Below are positions 22,274-35,259 of a stretch of 64,000 nucleotides of DNA, in pieces. Made by a program: the position numbers and the translations under genes. Numbering within the stretch: position 1 is the stretch's first letter; every line of letters starts with the position of its first letter. Source of the DNA: Antitrichia curtipendula (Eukaryota; Streptophyta; Bryopsida; Hypnales; Leucodontaceae); the NCBI GenBank assembly GCA_951230915.1, contig OX579637.1, forward strand, positions 24,056,001 to 24,120,000, read 5' to 3'. The notes under the pieces are model-generated. The model did not search any database. It was not told the DNA's origin and saw nothing but the letters and a program-made list of their open reading frames with translations.

Positions 22274-25143
22274 ATGGTGAAGGTTGAAGGAGACGAGGAT
22301 TTGTACCCTGTCGCCCTCCGGTCAATAGTTCCGGGTCTGTCCAAAGGGAAGAAAGAGAGAGAAACTCTGGGAGAGGATCTGTCCTAAATTGGATGTCAAG
22401 GTTTCCTCAATGTCCTGTGGAACTTGAGGGACAAAGCAATGGTGAGGGAGCTGTTGGTGGAACCGTCTAGCGAGTGGGAGACAATGCTAAGGGCTCAACT
22501 GAACGAGTGGACAGTGGAGCAATAGATGCTGGTATACGGGTTTCCACCGGAAGGGGAAGGCTGGACTTCTTGGACGGACAAGTTTGGTAGCGGTAAGTTT
22601 TCTCACCTTGTGAACCCTAAGGATGGCTACGCAGTAGTAGATTGTGCAAACCAGAGACATAGGAGGGGGGTAGAATTCCTAATCCCTATCCTAAATCCGG
22701 AGAGACCTACCCGGATTACAATTACTTTAGCCAATCCCATCTTTGGGACACTTTCAGGAGAAAGAAAGGTGCATTGAGGTATGGTAGTGAGGGATCTAAA
22801 TCTAACATCATATTCATTATTTTGGGAGTTTTCCAATGAAATGGGAGCTTGTGTATAGTGACATGTCAATCTCTAGATGCACATAAGTGATAAAAGTAGA
22901 AATTTTTTTTGTTTGCAATCATGTAAAAAGGAATGCATTGATATCAAAAATAGATTTGCAAATGAAAGATTATGAAATACCATGCACTAAATGAAACATA
23001 CAATATAATTAATGAAAAAAATTCATCAAATTTCCATATAAAGGTTAAGTACATTGGAAAATGCATGTTTGTAGAAGCATTGTCTATCGTGGTACTCCTT
23101 GTAGAAAAGTAGTGCATCTTCACCGCCCTTGTTAGACACTGCAAAGAAATTGCGTAGGATGAGGAGACCATGGCAATTGAAGAATGAACTGCATGTTACG
23201 CTTTTGCGTGAAATTCGAAGCTCAACATACACTTCATTCTTCATTTACCATGGTCTACTCATCCCAAGCTTCTAATTACTGGTCCACTACAACCAAGGAT
23301 TATATAACACTTTGTCTACCCAATTTGTATTGTATACCGGTTTGCATTGCTCACAATCTACATTTGATCCTCTGCTATGCAATATTCTAAATATGAAGGA
23401 TTTTTTGTTGGCGCTTCCACAATTAGTGCCCGCTAATAAGTTTTGGAAAAATCTATAAAGTCTGCTGTGCTATTAACAATATAATTTTTCTTTTTTGCTA
23501 AAAAGTAGCAAATAATCTAGAATCCAAAATTCTAAATCACTCATTAATAGTTGAATGATTCACCAAAATTTTACACCAATGTACTTATGGGAGACTAAAG
23601 TTTTTTATCATGGTCTTCAAGCTATGTACTACGAATGCGACCTACTCTTCAACATCTCCATTGCCTTCAATAACTCTGGCTCTCAACTATTTCCGCTACT
23701 ACTAGCAAATCTTTGGTGCACAATTTCCCGCCTTTGTTTCTTCAAGGACCTCCGCTCCCAAGCGTCCCACGGATGACGACTACAATGAAGAGGAAACAAT
23801 CCATCATGTGTTTTGCATTGCCGTTTGGCAAGATTCAATGAAGACGGTTTAAGACAAGGACGCAGCAAGTCCATAGATGGGATTGTCTGGTTTCCATGAC
23901 TTGTAGGCTCGACATCCTTGAAATTCTTACTGACGATGGCAACAGACATAGGCACTTTGTCATCCACTTGCAAGTATAAATATTGTAAGAGAGACTTACA
24001 ATCTAACCCGCCTACAAAGCATCTTTCCGTGCGGCGGCTGGAAAGACTAAACCTTCCGTCCTTAGCCCTTTTTTTTCCATCTTTACCAGTCTTTAGATCT
24101 GTTGAGAGACAAGGAGAGATCCGCCTACAAGTTAGCAGCAATGATGCTCTAGTACAAGATTAGTCTAGGACTAGAAGTAGAGGTAAAGGAGGAGAAGTCC
24201 AAAGATGTCTCTTCGGAACCGGTATAACCTATATAAGGAAGTGGAGGGTCTTCTCCAAAACAAGGGAGTGAAAAAATTAGAGGATAGGACTCGAGACTTA
24301 TTTAGCCAATTAAAAGATCTTCAGGCCAAGTTGAAGCAAAAGTCTAAAGATGTCAAACTTTCCCCGGAGAGTCATGAAGCCCTCACTCAGATTCAGAACT
24401 TTATCGGGAATCCGGGTGATGTATTAAACAAGGCCAAGTTGTTTGATTCTGGGGTGATGAAGGAAGGGTCGTAGATGGGGCTAAAGCTTGTGTTTGTCTT
24501 GGTAGATTTTGGAGAGAAGATGAAGACAAATTTGTTGGAGATGAGGATCATCATGCAATAGATTCATCCAGAACCAGAAACGGGAAAAGGATCCAATCGA
24601 GGGAAGGAAGCGACTTCTTCCAAGGTGGTGCCAACGTTTTCATTGCCTCAATCCGCAAAGCGAAGGAGTAAGGGTAGTATGAAGACTCCTCAGTCTTTGA
24701 AACCAGCCAGCCAGATTGAGTCTCGAATAGGAAAGGGGTCTACGCCTGGATCCCAGACCAGAAGTCAATCTCGGACAGGGGAGGAAGATCAAGACACTTC
24801 CAAGAGCAAATCTTCTGGTCCATCACCGAAGGAGGCAAGTGCACAAAAGGGACGGAAGTTAATCGAGAAGAGGGCAAGGGAGGTAGCTTCCGGTATCAAG
24901 GTCAACATGGAGGAAGACAAGTCTTCCATATCTTCTGAGAATGAGGGTAGTTCCACGAAGTCTCAGGAAGAAACTGGAGAATTGGAACCGGAATCTGCAT
25001 CTCCACCGCGCGGAAAAGGTAAAAATCCCACCAAAACTTTTGTTATGCGTGGCGCCAAGGCATCAAGTAGCAGGAAGCAACTAGCACATAGGGGAGCTGC
25101 ATCACAAGTGGAGATGCCGTCAAAACGGCAAAAAAAGACCTAG
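22274..25143 (+). pseudogene. Retroelement-like protein gene of unknown family, plus-strand copy, interrupted
   Basis: The frame starts MVKVEGDEDLYPVALRS and has stops at about 22384 (TAA), 22522 (TAG) and 22775 (TGA). A conserved block DGYAVVDCANQRHRRGVEF lies near 22620-22680. Coding character is lost from about 22790 to 24150 and resumes with a coiled coil (24205-24474, ending GNPGDVLNKAKLF). It then runs through a Ser/Lys/Glu-rich region to a basic C-terminus (PSKRQKKT) at 25143. The same blocks occur in the same order on the minus strand at 29604-27627, which shows that this is one protein. I do not recognise the family; a gag-like or other structural protein of a large plant retroelement is possible. 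No reverse transcriptase or integrase is present. Confidence 0.5.
22790..24150. other. Probable nested insertion in the plus-strand retroelement gene
   Basis: About 1.35 kb of AT-rich DNA separates two coding blocks that are close together in the minus-strand homologue. A 152-codon minus-strand ORF (23683-24141) shows no recognisable motif. No terminal repeats could be assigned. Confidence 0.35.
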
Positions 25144-27626
25144 ATCTAGTGTAGTTTTAGGCGCAGGAGTAGGTAGACGGAGAAAACAAAAGTTTTTTAC
25201 TTAGGCAGTTATTTTCTAGTTACCTTTAGTCGGGTGAACTTGGACATCCGGATCCGGAAAGTCTGTATCTTAGATACACTTTTAGCGGGCTTTGCCGCGT
25301 ATTTTAAGTTCAACTCAGTTTTGGATTAGGGAATGCAACGTGTCATTCCCTGGTTGGTAGTTGAATCCTTTGGGGCCTTTTAGGATTCCTTGGGGTGTTA
25401 GTTATTTAGGAGCAGAAATTAGTTTGATGCCCCAGGTCTTCTTACTTTTGTTTTCATGCATTTTGCAAATCAATATCCAGATTTCTACTTCATAAGCTCT
25501 AGTCTAAAAAGTCATGGCTTTGTGTTGGTATGCCAGCAATACGAGAAATATTGTTAAGTGTGGGTGGTTGTAGTTTGCGGGTGTTGAAGCGGAAGAGTAG
25601 CCCCCGAATTCTGTCTGAATTCGATTCCAGGAGTTGAAGTGAGTTTGGTTAGAAAACTGAGAGTACTAAGAGTGAAGCTTGGCTGAGTGTGTTTTCTTGT
25701 GAACTTTGGCATGGGATAGCCGCTCCTAGGTTGGATGTGCTTTGTAGGTAGGCAAGCATATGCTGATCAAAGTGTTGATGAGGTCCTACTATAACCAAAA
25801 GTAAGTCTTACGCAAGTGGTCAGGATCATTCAGTTCCTTCGTTACCAAAGTCTGCCTTGGGAACTGGAGTTGGATAGGATCTGTAGTTGTAGTTTATTGG
25901 AATGGTAGAGGTTTTCTATGTGACCTACTAGTCCGGATTAGTTTTTGGATCCACTGTAAGGGAATACTTACATCCGGTTGTCTTTCTCTTTTGTTATTTT
26001 ACCTAAAGTGGATCTTCAGTCATTATAAACTTCAGAAGGGTAGGAATTAACGTAGCCTTCCATAATTTCAATTAGTAGATCCCTTTGATATAGAGGTTAA
26101 ACTTCTTAACAAGTTACTTTACTTACTATAGTCGGAACCAGAAGAAGTACAGGCTTAGGACACTCCTTTTGGGTTTCCAGATAGGTAAACAAGTATAAAT
26201 ATTACAAGAGCTAGAATTGGGAGTAAGTTAGTACGAAAGTATAGAACTTTTGGTTCCTCATGTGTGTGTATGTGAGTGCGTGAAAGATAAAGGATCAATT
26301 TCCGTATCCTGATCCAGTTATCATCTAGGAATTACAAACTAAATCTTTGTGGAACGATACACAAGTCATCTAAATGGTGTTTTAACTAGTTATTATCACC
26401 GATAAGAAGATTAGTGCTTTCTTGTGCTACGACAGAAGTCAAATTGGATTCTTTTCTTACTTTTTTGAACCTTCCCAACAACCTATGCTAGTCAAATCTT
26501 TGAAAAAAAGGAAACTCCCATATTGTACGCGCAGTTAGCTGTAAATATCCTTACAACACCAAAACGTTGCAAGATGACACAAAATATCGTCCCAAGACAC
26601 TCTACTATGTTGTTACAAGTTAAAATTATCCGGATTACCTCTCTCTCTTCCCAAAACACCCAAGCAATCCGTAAAACCTTTTGCTCTTTTTTCCGGAAAC
26701 AAATACCTTCTGAATTCTGATCCGGATTCATCCTCTTCCGGATTCCGGTTTACTTCTCTACTCAACGGTTTGATACCCTTGTTTTACCTTCAAGAGGTCC
26801 ACTATTGATCTTTCAAGGGGTAAGGACTTCACCACTTATAATCCTCACACTCTCCAATCTTTCAAAACAAACAAAACAACCATCAGAACTAAGTGTTGTG
26901 ATGAAGGAGAATTTATGAACCCTCACGACCTCCTGGATGGCCTATCTGGAAAGCAAGTCACTCAGAATCCAGTTAATCTTCTCCACTCCAAGGACAGATA
27001 AACAGCATTTGGAGTTGACAGTGGCATATTTCCTAGTTGCTATATTGATCCTGCAGTTGGTAGATCTTCTGAGAAATGGGGTTTTTCCGCTAGTGGCTAC
27101 CTAACTCCGCACGGAATCACTCTCTATTCTCAAACCTCGCACGCACCACTTCTACCGGATTCTCATTCCAGTATTTTAAAATTACTAATACACAAGTCCT
27201 CAATCACATATCTAACTCTGTCACAAATCCTATCCTCACACTCCGACCCGAAATACCACAAATCCGGATTCCTTCTCACTTGGTTCCCTTTACTCCTCAA
27301 CACTCAAATACACAAATTAGCACAACTCCATACAACAGATAGATTATGAATGTCCACTTGGTGGCTCAGATTAAAGAAGGGAATTAAATAAAATATGAAG
27401 GCATGCTAGAAGAGAATGAAAGGCAACAACCTCTCACCCGCCTTAAAACCTCATGCAAAAAGCAAAAAGGGACATCCAAAACTAGGGGGACTACACAAAA
27501 ATACACCAAGGCAACTCAAAGTCAACGCTAAGGTGCCCTTTGAAATCCAGAACCAAGGCCCCACATCTGGAAACTCCAATCTAAAATCAAAATCCAAAAT
27601 CTAATTACCTACCACCTCACTAATTC
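25144..27626. other. Non-coding flanks of two facing retroelement copies
   Basis: This spans the 3' side of the plus-strand copy and the 3' side of the minus-strand copy. It is rich in CCGGAT/ATCCGG words, as are both elements. A short TGTGTGTATGTGAG run lies near 26262. I found no long terminal repeat pair by eye. Confidence 0.4.
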
Positions 27627-29604
27627 GCCATCCTTCGCTTCTTCATGCTGCTATCTATTTGGGCTACATGTGTCCTTGCCTTGGTCTTCTTCACTGGTGT
27701 CAACTTTCCAATAGCCCAAGTTAGAATCATCCAATTCATAAGAGGAGCATCTTCATCCGTTTTCGATCCAGATCAGGATCTGAACTCATCCTGCTTGGAC
27801 TCTAATATCTTGTTAATCTCCTTCTCCAGTTCCGGCAAATCTAGATTAATTGGCGTCTCAGCAGGTTTCAGTGAAGAACGTCTCGGTGAAGATCCCAGCT
27901 GCATATGCAAAAAGTCCTCCGGATGAGTCTGAGCTAGATTCGGCTAAGCCCCAACCAGTTGATGAGGTCACCGTAAACCGTTGATCCATGATGGTTTAAT
28001 GACCCGGACCTAGGAGGTCGAGGTGACAGAACACTGGACGGAATGGAAGTTTCCGGTTGATTCAGAACACTCAGCTTCCTCACCGGATCGCATACCGGAG
28101 TCATACTTCTTTGCAACATTCGTCCTTAACTCAGGGTAGGATATGCAAACAACTTCAACAGGGACCCAAGTCCCTCAGGTTGTAGTTGAACCAGAATACC
28201 CATAGCCGGCTTGATTGAAGTCTGTAAATAAGTGTTTGCGGGAAGATCTGGAAGGTTATAGAAGTCCATGGCCCGGTTTGGATTGACCCGTGCTATCAAT
28301 GCTTGCATATCCTTCAGCACCCTCTCCGTTTGTGCTTGAAAGTCCATCAAGATCATTACCACCTTGGACCCGACCACATGACCATCCAAAACCAGCTAGG
28401 TGTCATATAAAGCGTGGCCTTGTTCACCAAATCCGCCGGCTGGGTGCTTAGTGAGGTCAGGCTCCGAACCATGTGGAGCATGTCTTTCTCATTCTGCCTT
28501 GCCAACAAGCCTTCCCCTTTTGCCCAATTTGCTCGAGCTTGGAGATCATTCCAACTCTTCTCCAAGTTCCGGATTTGCTCATCCTTCTCCCTTAGCGTTT
28601 CCGGACTCAATCGCCATCTGATCTCCTCCAGGATGTCCGCAGGCTCTACCTTCAACTCGTTCGAAATCTCCATGACGAATCCCATCGCCTTCTGGTGTAA
28701 GTCCTGGGCCTACTCCATCCACTAAAATCCAATATCAAAGAACTCGAGGTTGGCCGGTTTTTCTCCTTCTGGATTCCAATTTAGCTCAAACGGATCCGGA
28801 TCGAGCAGCTTCCCTCGTGAGGCCGGATCCGTCGACTTTCGCCTCGTTTTTCGACGATTGAGAGGGTCTTTTTTCTCTTCCGGTTCTTCCTCCTCCTTGG
28901 ATTCCGGATGATCCGACTGCAGCTCATTCGTGAGGCCATACTTCAGGAGCTCGCATCCGGTGTTGTATTGCACCACCTTGTCCGATGTTAGAATCTCTCC
29001 ATGGTGATAGAGGTGAAGCAAATACAAGCTGATCGAGCTATATTTGCTTTTAGTCACGTGATCAGTATGTTTTGTCACCACACCCGCAATGACTTTCCCC
29101 CAATGCACAACTCTCTCTTCCATCGCTCTAAAAATGGTGTTAGCCACCATGACCATTAACTCAACTAGGCTTTTCTAGATACAAAATCAAGATCATGAAT
29201 TCTAGTACCCGTCTATGCCTCTCATCTACACAATCACTAATGGCGTATCCCTCCTTCGAATTGGGCGGATTCTAGAAGTTTTTGGTTGCGTACTTATCCG
29301 CCCGCAATGCTAATCCAGATCCAAACTTCTAGAATGAGTATACCTCCGCCTAGACATTGTCCGTCCAAGCTTTGGTCTGTCCCCTCACTGTCAATTTGTA
29401 CTGATTCGATATTCAAGTGATCAGTTTCTGGATCATATCATCACTCCAGAGATTCCACGGTCTCTCCAACAACCTGACACAACCTAACTGCCTGAGATCC
29501 TCTTCTAACACTTGGTGGATGATTGGGTCGGTAGGTATGGTCGGACAGACCATCCAGGCCATAACCAATTGCTTAGCGGGTTTTAGATTGCTACTATCCG
29601 CCAT
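27627..29604 (-). pseudogene. Retroelement-like protein gene of unknown family, minus-strand copy
   Basis: It starts MADSSNLKPAKQLVMAW at 29604. Conserved blocks follow in the order of the plus copy: EGYAISDCVDERHRRVLEF (about 29195-29254), MVMVANTIFRAMEERVVHWG (29156-29097), an acidic/basic linker, a coiled coil (28685-28440) ending TQPADLVNKATLY, and VVMILMDFQAQTERVLKDMQ. The basic C-terminus is VAQIDSSMKKRRMAN, near 27630. Frame changes and stops (for example after 29413, near 28360, near 28126 and near 27780) show decay. A leader from about 29860 to 29605 precedes the start. Function is unknown. The coiled coil and basic tail would suit a structural or nucleic-acid-binding protein. Confidence 0.5.
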
Positions 29605-29859
29605 AGAATATCGACACAACAAAAACAAAACTAATTTAGCGCAAGGAGTTCAGAAAACTCAAGAAGAGGAGAAAATGGGGTGTCGGTGGCCCTTATGTAC
29701 ACGACGAGCCACCGCCAGTTCTCGGATGGGAACCAAATTAAGGTTCCGTTCCCGTCAGACGTACTCTGGTTTCGTAGGCCGAATCCCTAGACCATAGGTT
29801 CCGGCGTTCTAGCACACTTCCGGATTTCGGATCTGTAATCGGATCACCTCCAACATTCT

Positions 29860-32800
29860 GGAAGGGTATTTATTCTAAAATTAATCCTTTTTGGACTAAA
29901 GCCGTTACGTCTTATACACAATTTTGAAAAATTCCTACTCTATCGCACCCTATTCTACTCTATCTCTATTGAGTCGAAGTTTCCGTGCTCTGACATCCCA
30001 CATTTGGATTTTTGACCTTTTTCACTCGTTTGCTAATCATTAATTTATGCTTGCAAAATGGCTTGGAAGTAGGCAATAGGGTATTTATCAAACTAATTTG
30101 GATCTTTTGAAGACAATGGTGCAATTGGTATTGCTTTTAGAGCATTTCTCCAAAAGTTAGAGCAATCACAACAGTAGTATAGAATTTGGAATTTGCGTTA
30201 ATTTGAATTTCATATAGGAGTAGATATAGGTAATTTGAGAGGAGATGGAGGCCTTGGAAAAGTAAAAAAGGTCTTTTCCTCTCTCTTTTCATCCCTTTTC
30301 ATTATTGCTATTTCTTTTCATTTTGTAATTTTGGCCACACATAGCCACATTGATTGAATTTTTAGCATTTTGCCAATAACAAACCTTATTTTCTTACATT
30401 CTGGAGCATTTTCTCTTGTTTTCAAGGTATTTTGTATCTTTGTTGCTTACTTTAGAGGACACTGAGGCCCCTTTGAATATTGTTACCTTCTTTTTGTGTT
30501 TTTTGAATGGTTTAATTCCTCAAAATTGTTTTTTTTTTTTAATTCTTGCACTTGGTACTAACACTAAAAAAATTCTAGTTGAACTCTAGTGAGGCCGTTA
30601 ATCAGAATCCTTTAGAGCTTGCTTTTATAATATTTGTGTCAAAGTTGTGTCAAAGTACTAAAAATTTCCAAACAAGTGTTTTGTGTGGAATATCTTACCA
30701 TTTTGGTTGTTGCAAACCTTCCTAACATCTAGGCTTTGAGAATATGTGGTCCATAAGTTTATTTTAGTCATTTGGAGAAAGTTTGGATTGGATCCAAACA
30801 TCTCAAAGTCCTCGTACTACTCACCTCGTTGATCTGTTGTAGAATGTGATGCTAATCCATCATATGGCAAAGCTATTGCTTCTAAAACAACTTTTAGAAA
30901 CTCTTTATATGTTATTTGGCTTAACCTTATTGTTCAAGGTTTGGGGCTAAATCTCCAAGGGACTAAATCCCTAGAGGGCAAAGCTTTTCCCCTAGTTAGA
31001 ATTAACCAAGTTTGTTTTGTTGAAAGAGTCCCCAAAAAAAGAGCCAAGTATTTGATTTAAACCTCAAAATTTTGATCTAAGAGCAAAAAATTGGCAAATA
31101 ACAGCCAAGGTTTTTGTGAGTCAAAAACAAAAATACCAAAATTTGGTTGAATGTAGGCAATAAGCCCCCAAACCCTCCAACCAACTAGCCATCCAATGGG
31201 TCTATAAGCAACAGGTCAAGGCAGTATGCCGGAAAACTAGTAGGCATATGGCCAATGGGTCGCTTGATTGATTCAATAACCAAATTGCTCACATACCATC
31301 ATTTTATTAACATCAGAAAATGAGATGGTACCTAGTTGGATTTTGAATTTTGATTTTTCAATCAAAATTTTTGTTTCTTTGGTTGTTGAAAGCCAATTAC
31401 TAAAATTATGCACTAGGAAAGACAAAGAGATAGTTGTACCTTAGTTGTTACAAAATACTAAGAATTTTGATAAGGTAAAGTAAAGTCTTTTGCTTGAAAA
31501 AATATATTTTTGAAGAGAATTTTACACTAAAATTTGTTTCCAAAAATATTTGTCTAGAACTGAATTCCATCAAGGTAGTGAGTGTACTTTGGAATTCCAA
31601 ATTCAAAGTCCTAAATACAAATCAGATTGAGAAAGAGCACAACAAAAAGAGATAAGCAAACATCAAATCACACAAGGAAAAGTCAACCAATTTGACTTCA
31701 ACCAATTGATACACAACCATATTGCACCTCACTATTGCTTGTTCTATACTCTGGTTCCACTTCAGTTCCATTTTGGTCCCCCTCTGGATGCACAATTGAT
31801 TCACACAATCTCAATTTCAACCATTGGACTCCATCCAAATCAAATTGCAAAGTTGCAAATACAAAACTTTAGAGCTGAAAACTAACATTTTGATAGTAGA
31901 AAAAGGAAGAAAAGAGGTTAGGTGTTTGTATGCCAACCATTTGGAATTGTTGACTTTGTTATCTACACTTAATTTTCAATTACAAGACAAAAAAAAAAAA
32001 AAAATAGAAAAGCTTTAACTTTGTGGGAGTTCTAGAATTTGGTTATTATTTGGAAGATGTTAAACAAAGTTGTTGGAGTTATTATTTAACTCTTAGAACC
32101 ATTAGCAAAACATTAGTGAAACTAAATTCTATTAGATTTATAGGATTTTATTTCCAAAAAATATCTAACAAAAAAAACCCTGGAAGGAAGGAAGATAAAG
32201 AAAAGAAAGATAAAGCCCAAGAGAAAGGATTTGGAGCATATTCAAGTTATTGCTTGAGTATACCAAATATTGCATTCAAACACAAGGAGGTTGAAATGGA
32301 GCTCAATGGAAGTTCAAAATAGGTTAGAATTGGACAAAAGTCAACCAAAATTGACCAAATCAGGTCAAAGTCAAAACCTAAGTAGAAGTTAAAAAATAAA
32401 CCCAAAAATCAAAAGTCAATTTCAAATGTTGGAAATCAATAGATTAAGTTTTAGAGGTTAGATTTAGAGTCAAACTGTATCCGCAATTATTTGCTAGGAA
32501 ATAAGGTCAAATTTTTACTTCTTTATTATTTTGGAAAGGAAAAAACAAGCATTATAACTTACTTAGGCTATTTCACTTATATTCTTGACTAAATTTTATT
32601 AGACTTAAGTTTTAGCTATCACAATTAAAATCGGCCGCAATACTGATACATTTTGGATTTTGAAAAAAAAATACAAGTAAAAGAATTAAGATTATGAAAC
32701 AACAACAAGATCCATTGCTTAGAAGTAGTAAGTAAATTACATGTAGTTAGACTCCTACTAGGATTTCATCAACAAAACACTAAAAACTTGGTTGTGTATA

Positions 32801-34150
32801 TTTTATTCCAAGGGTGGGAATGAAGCACCCACACCTTGTAGCCTTTGTTGCATTAGTAATTACATATGTCCAAAACATGTTTTTGTCTTACTATTGTATT
32901 TCCTGGAGGTTTATTCACTACCTTCGTAATGGTATCAAAGGAGCTCAACACACGAAAAGTGATTCCAAAAAGGACTAATGTGTAGGCTTTTGGAGGTGGA
33001 AGTCTTGTTCTTGTATGCTGAGGGGTTTTGCCTTCAAGTATATCGGAGAAAAAATATGAACAATGTTATCTTGAGGTTTTGTTGCCTATTTAAAAAAACA
33101 CAGGGTTCCTACCTATAGTAAATGTTTATGAAAAGGGAAGTAATGCCAAAAAATTAAAATAACATTTATCCATAACTTACCCAATCCATAGAATCTAAAA
33201 GAACCTAGATCCCCCAACAATAATGAGAATCACTAGTGCTTTAATAATTCTCCTTCATCTGCAATCTAATTTTGGAACACAACTATCAATACTTATAAGA
33301 TACAATAGCACTTCAAATCCTTTCAAGTTTTCCTAATATACCTTCTTAAGCTCTTAAGTATAACCCTTGTAAAAAAATAAAAAGTAAAAAGAATTTCTTA
33401 TAAAATTCAATCACAACACTTAGTATAAGCCTTTCTCACTTCTTGCCTATTTAGAGAACAAGGCTTTATCAAACCAAGACTTTCCAAATCAAAAGAGAAC
33501 CAAAGATCTAGAAAAACAAATAAAATTTCCAAAAAATGTTGAATATAATCTTCTTCAATTCTTTCTAATTTAGACTATAAGGTTTTTTCAAACCAAGACT
33601 ATTAAAATCAAAAGAAGAAGCCAAATATTGAAAAACAAGCGTGCTCAAATGAAGGAAGTATCCAACAAAAAGACTCAAGGCTACCAACAGTAAAGAACAG
33701 ATGTTCTATCCAACCCTCCCACCAAGCCTAACAATCATTTAAACGATAGGAGACAAATGCCCTATCATAGCTTTCAATAAAATCTAACAACCTTTTGACT
33801 TTCGCTATCACCTATTTGACCTAACAACCTTTCAATTTAGAACCAACTTAAATGTAGTAAGATGCCTAATCTTTAACTAATAGGTGGCCCACATGACAAC
33901 ATCATGCTAATCATGCTAATCAGTCTTTGTATCAATGTCGCCATTTGGGGTGTCTTATTTTTCATGATGCAAGAGACATTGATGATTTGAATCAGATAAA
34001 AGAGAGGAGGTGGTGAATGTGCAAGGGCTAGATTTGGGAATGACTATCAAATCACTCATGGATGGCTTCAAAAACTCATAAGAAAATTGTTGTGGAAATC
34101 CTTTAGCTTTTCTCTACATTAACAATAGATCCAAGTAGTCTAATGCATTC
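29860..34150. other. AT-rich stretch, no gene seen
   Basis: Scattered short ORFs (such as 31824-32018 and 32023-32322) have low-complexity Lys-rich ends and no motif. Poly-T and poly-A tracts are common. No RNA gene or clear repeat was recognised. Confidence 0.5.
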
Positions 34151-34924
34151 AAAGTTGTGTATTTGATGCAGTTAGGCACCAACTGGTTCCATTTTGATTT
34201 AAACATTGGTCCATCTCAAACACATGGTGAAAGACCAACAAACATCACTAAGTTCAAAATTCATAACCACTTGTTGAAGTCTAGTGTCATCATATTGCGT
34301 CCATCCATTGTGTCTAATTCTTGCAAGTATATGTCATGTTTTGCTTGAATTAGCACAAATACCTTCCAAAGCAACTAACTAGGCCTTCTATCATAGCGGG
34401 AACATTTAGCTTGAATGTGTCATGCAATTGTTGCTGCTAGAGCCTCTGGTGTTGCAAGCATGGTTGTTGTGTTAACAAGCTGCAGTCGCCATGCAACACC
34501 GCCTACAGGCCTTGCAAGTGGCACACAAGTGTCTTTTATGAAGAACTCAGAGTTTCTAGCATGACATAGTGGCAATTGTAAGGCGTGTGGAAAACTACAT
34601 ACGCAATGGAGAGAAGGTATTAACAACATTAGCTGCGGAAAAAATTAGTCTTCAATCTCGGCAAAGCTTAGTAGAGAGAAGTAATTGGGTAGCATGTCAC
34701 AACTATCTCATTGTCATATCATGGAATAACTTAAATGTTCAGTATTCACGTTTGCTCCTAGATTTTCATAATGTCCAATTCTTCCATGGATATAGGCTAC
34801 TTTCTTAGAGAGATGCGGCTGCAAGAGAATTTTGAGAACCTTGGAATTAGCAATCCAAGATGTATTTTGTACCAAATGTAGCTCTGCACAATGCAAGCGT
34901 CAAAAAATTTCAGAGCAATGTCAT

Positions 34925-34995
34925 AAACAGACAAGTATCTATAGAGCAAGAAACTACCTTCCAATGTTTGTTTCTCTATAGGTACTTGTTTGTTT
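34925..34995. repeat. Short hairpin, 30-nt arms, 11-nt loop
   Basis: Positions 34925-34954 pair with 34966-34995 at 26 of 30 positions. It may be a miRNA-type foldback, a collapsed MITE or chance; nothing in the flanks decides this. Confidence 0.6.
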
Positions 34996-35012
34996 AGATC
35001 TAGGTATAGAAA

Positions 35013-35258
35013 ATAGAGTGGATGACATTCATTGAAAAGGAAATTGTTCACAATGGTACTCACAATGGACCTAAATTGCAGTGGGGTGTAGAGGTCTTCC
35101 AAACTTTAGCGACTGAATTTGGTGCTCCATTATACTACAAATCAATCTGGTCTCATCTTTACACTTACCACTCAGTAATCTATCACAATTCACGTCATAA
35201 ATTAGAATTAAGTAATGCAAGAGTTTACAAAGGATGCATTGTCTATAAAACTATGTAA
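35013..35258 (+). pseudogene. Myb/SANT-like DNA-binding domain remnant
   Basis: The translation includes WMTFIEKEIVHNGTHNGPKL, then WGVEVFQTLATEFG and YKSIWSHLYTYHSVIYHN. This spacing of Trp and the GTHNG turn resembles the SANT-like trihelix domain found in PIF/Harbinger-associated proteins and in plant Myb/SANT-like proteins. The frame closes soon after and no transposase follows, so this is a fragment. The assignment is by eye only. Confidence 0.4.
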
Positions 35259-35259
35259 T

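Noticed and set aside
34410..34808. A BAHD acyltransferase remnant
   Set aside because: A few residue patterns were suggestive, but neither HxxxD nor DFGWG is present and the frame breaks several times. The evidence is too weak.
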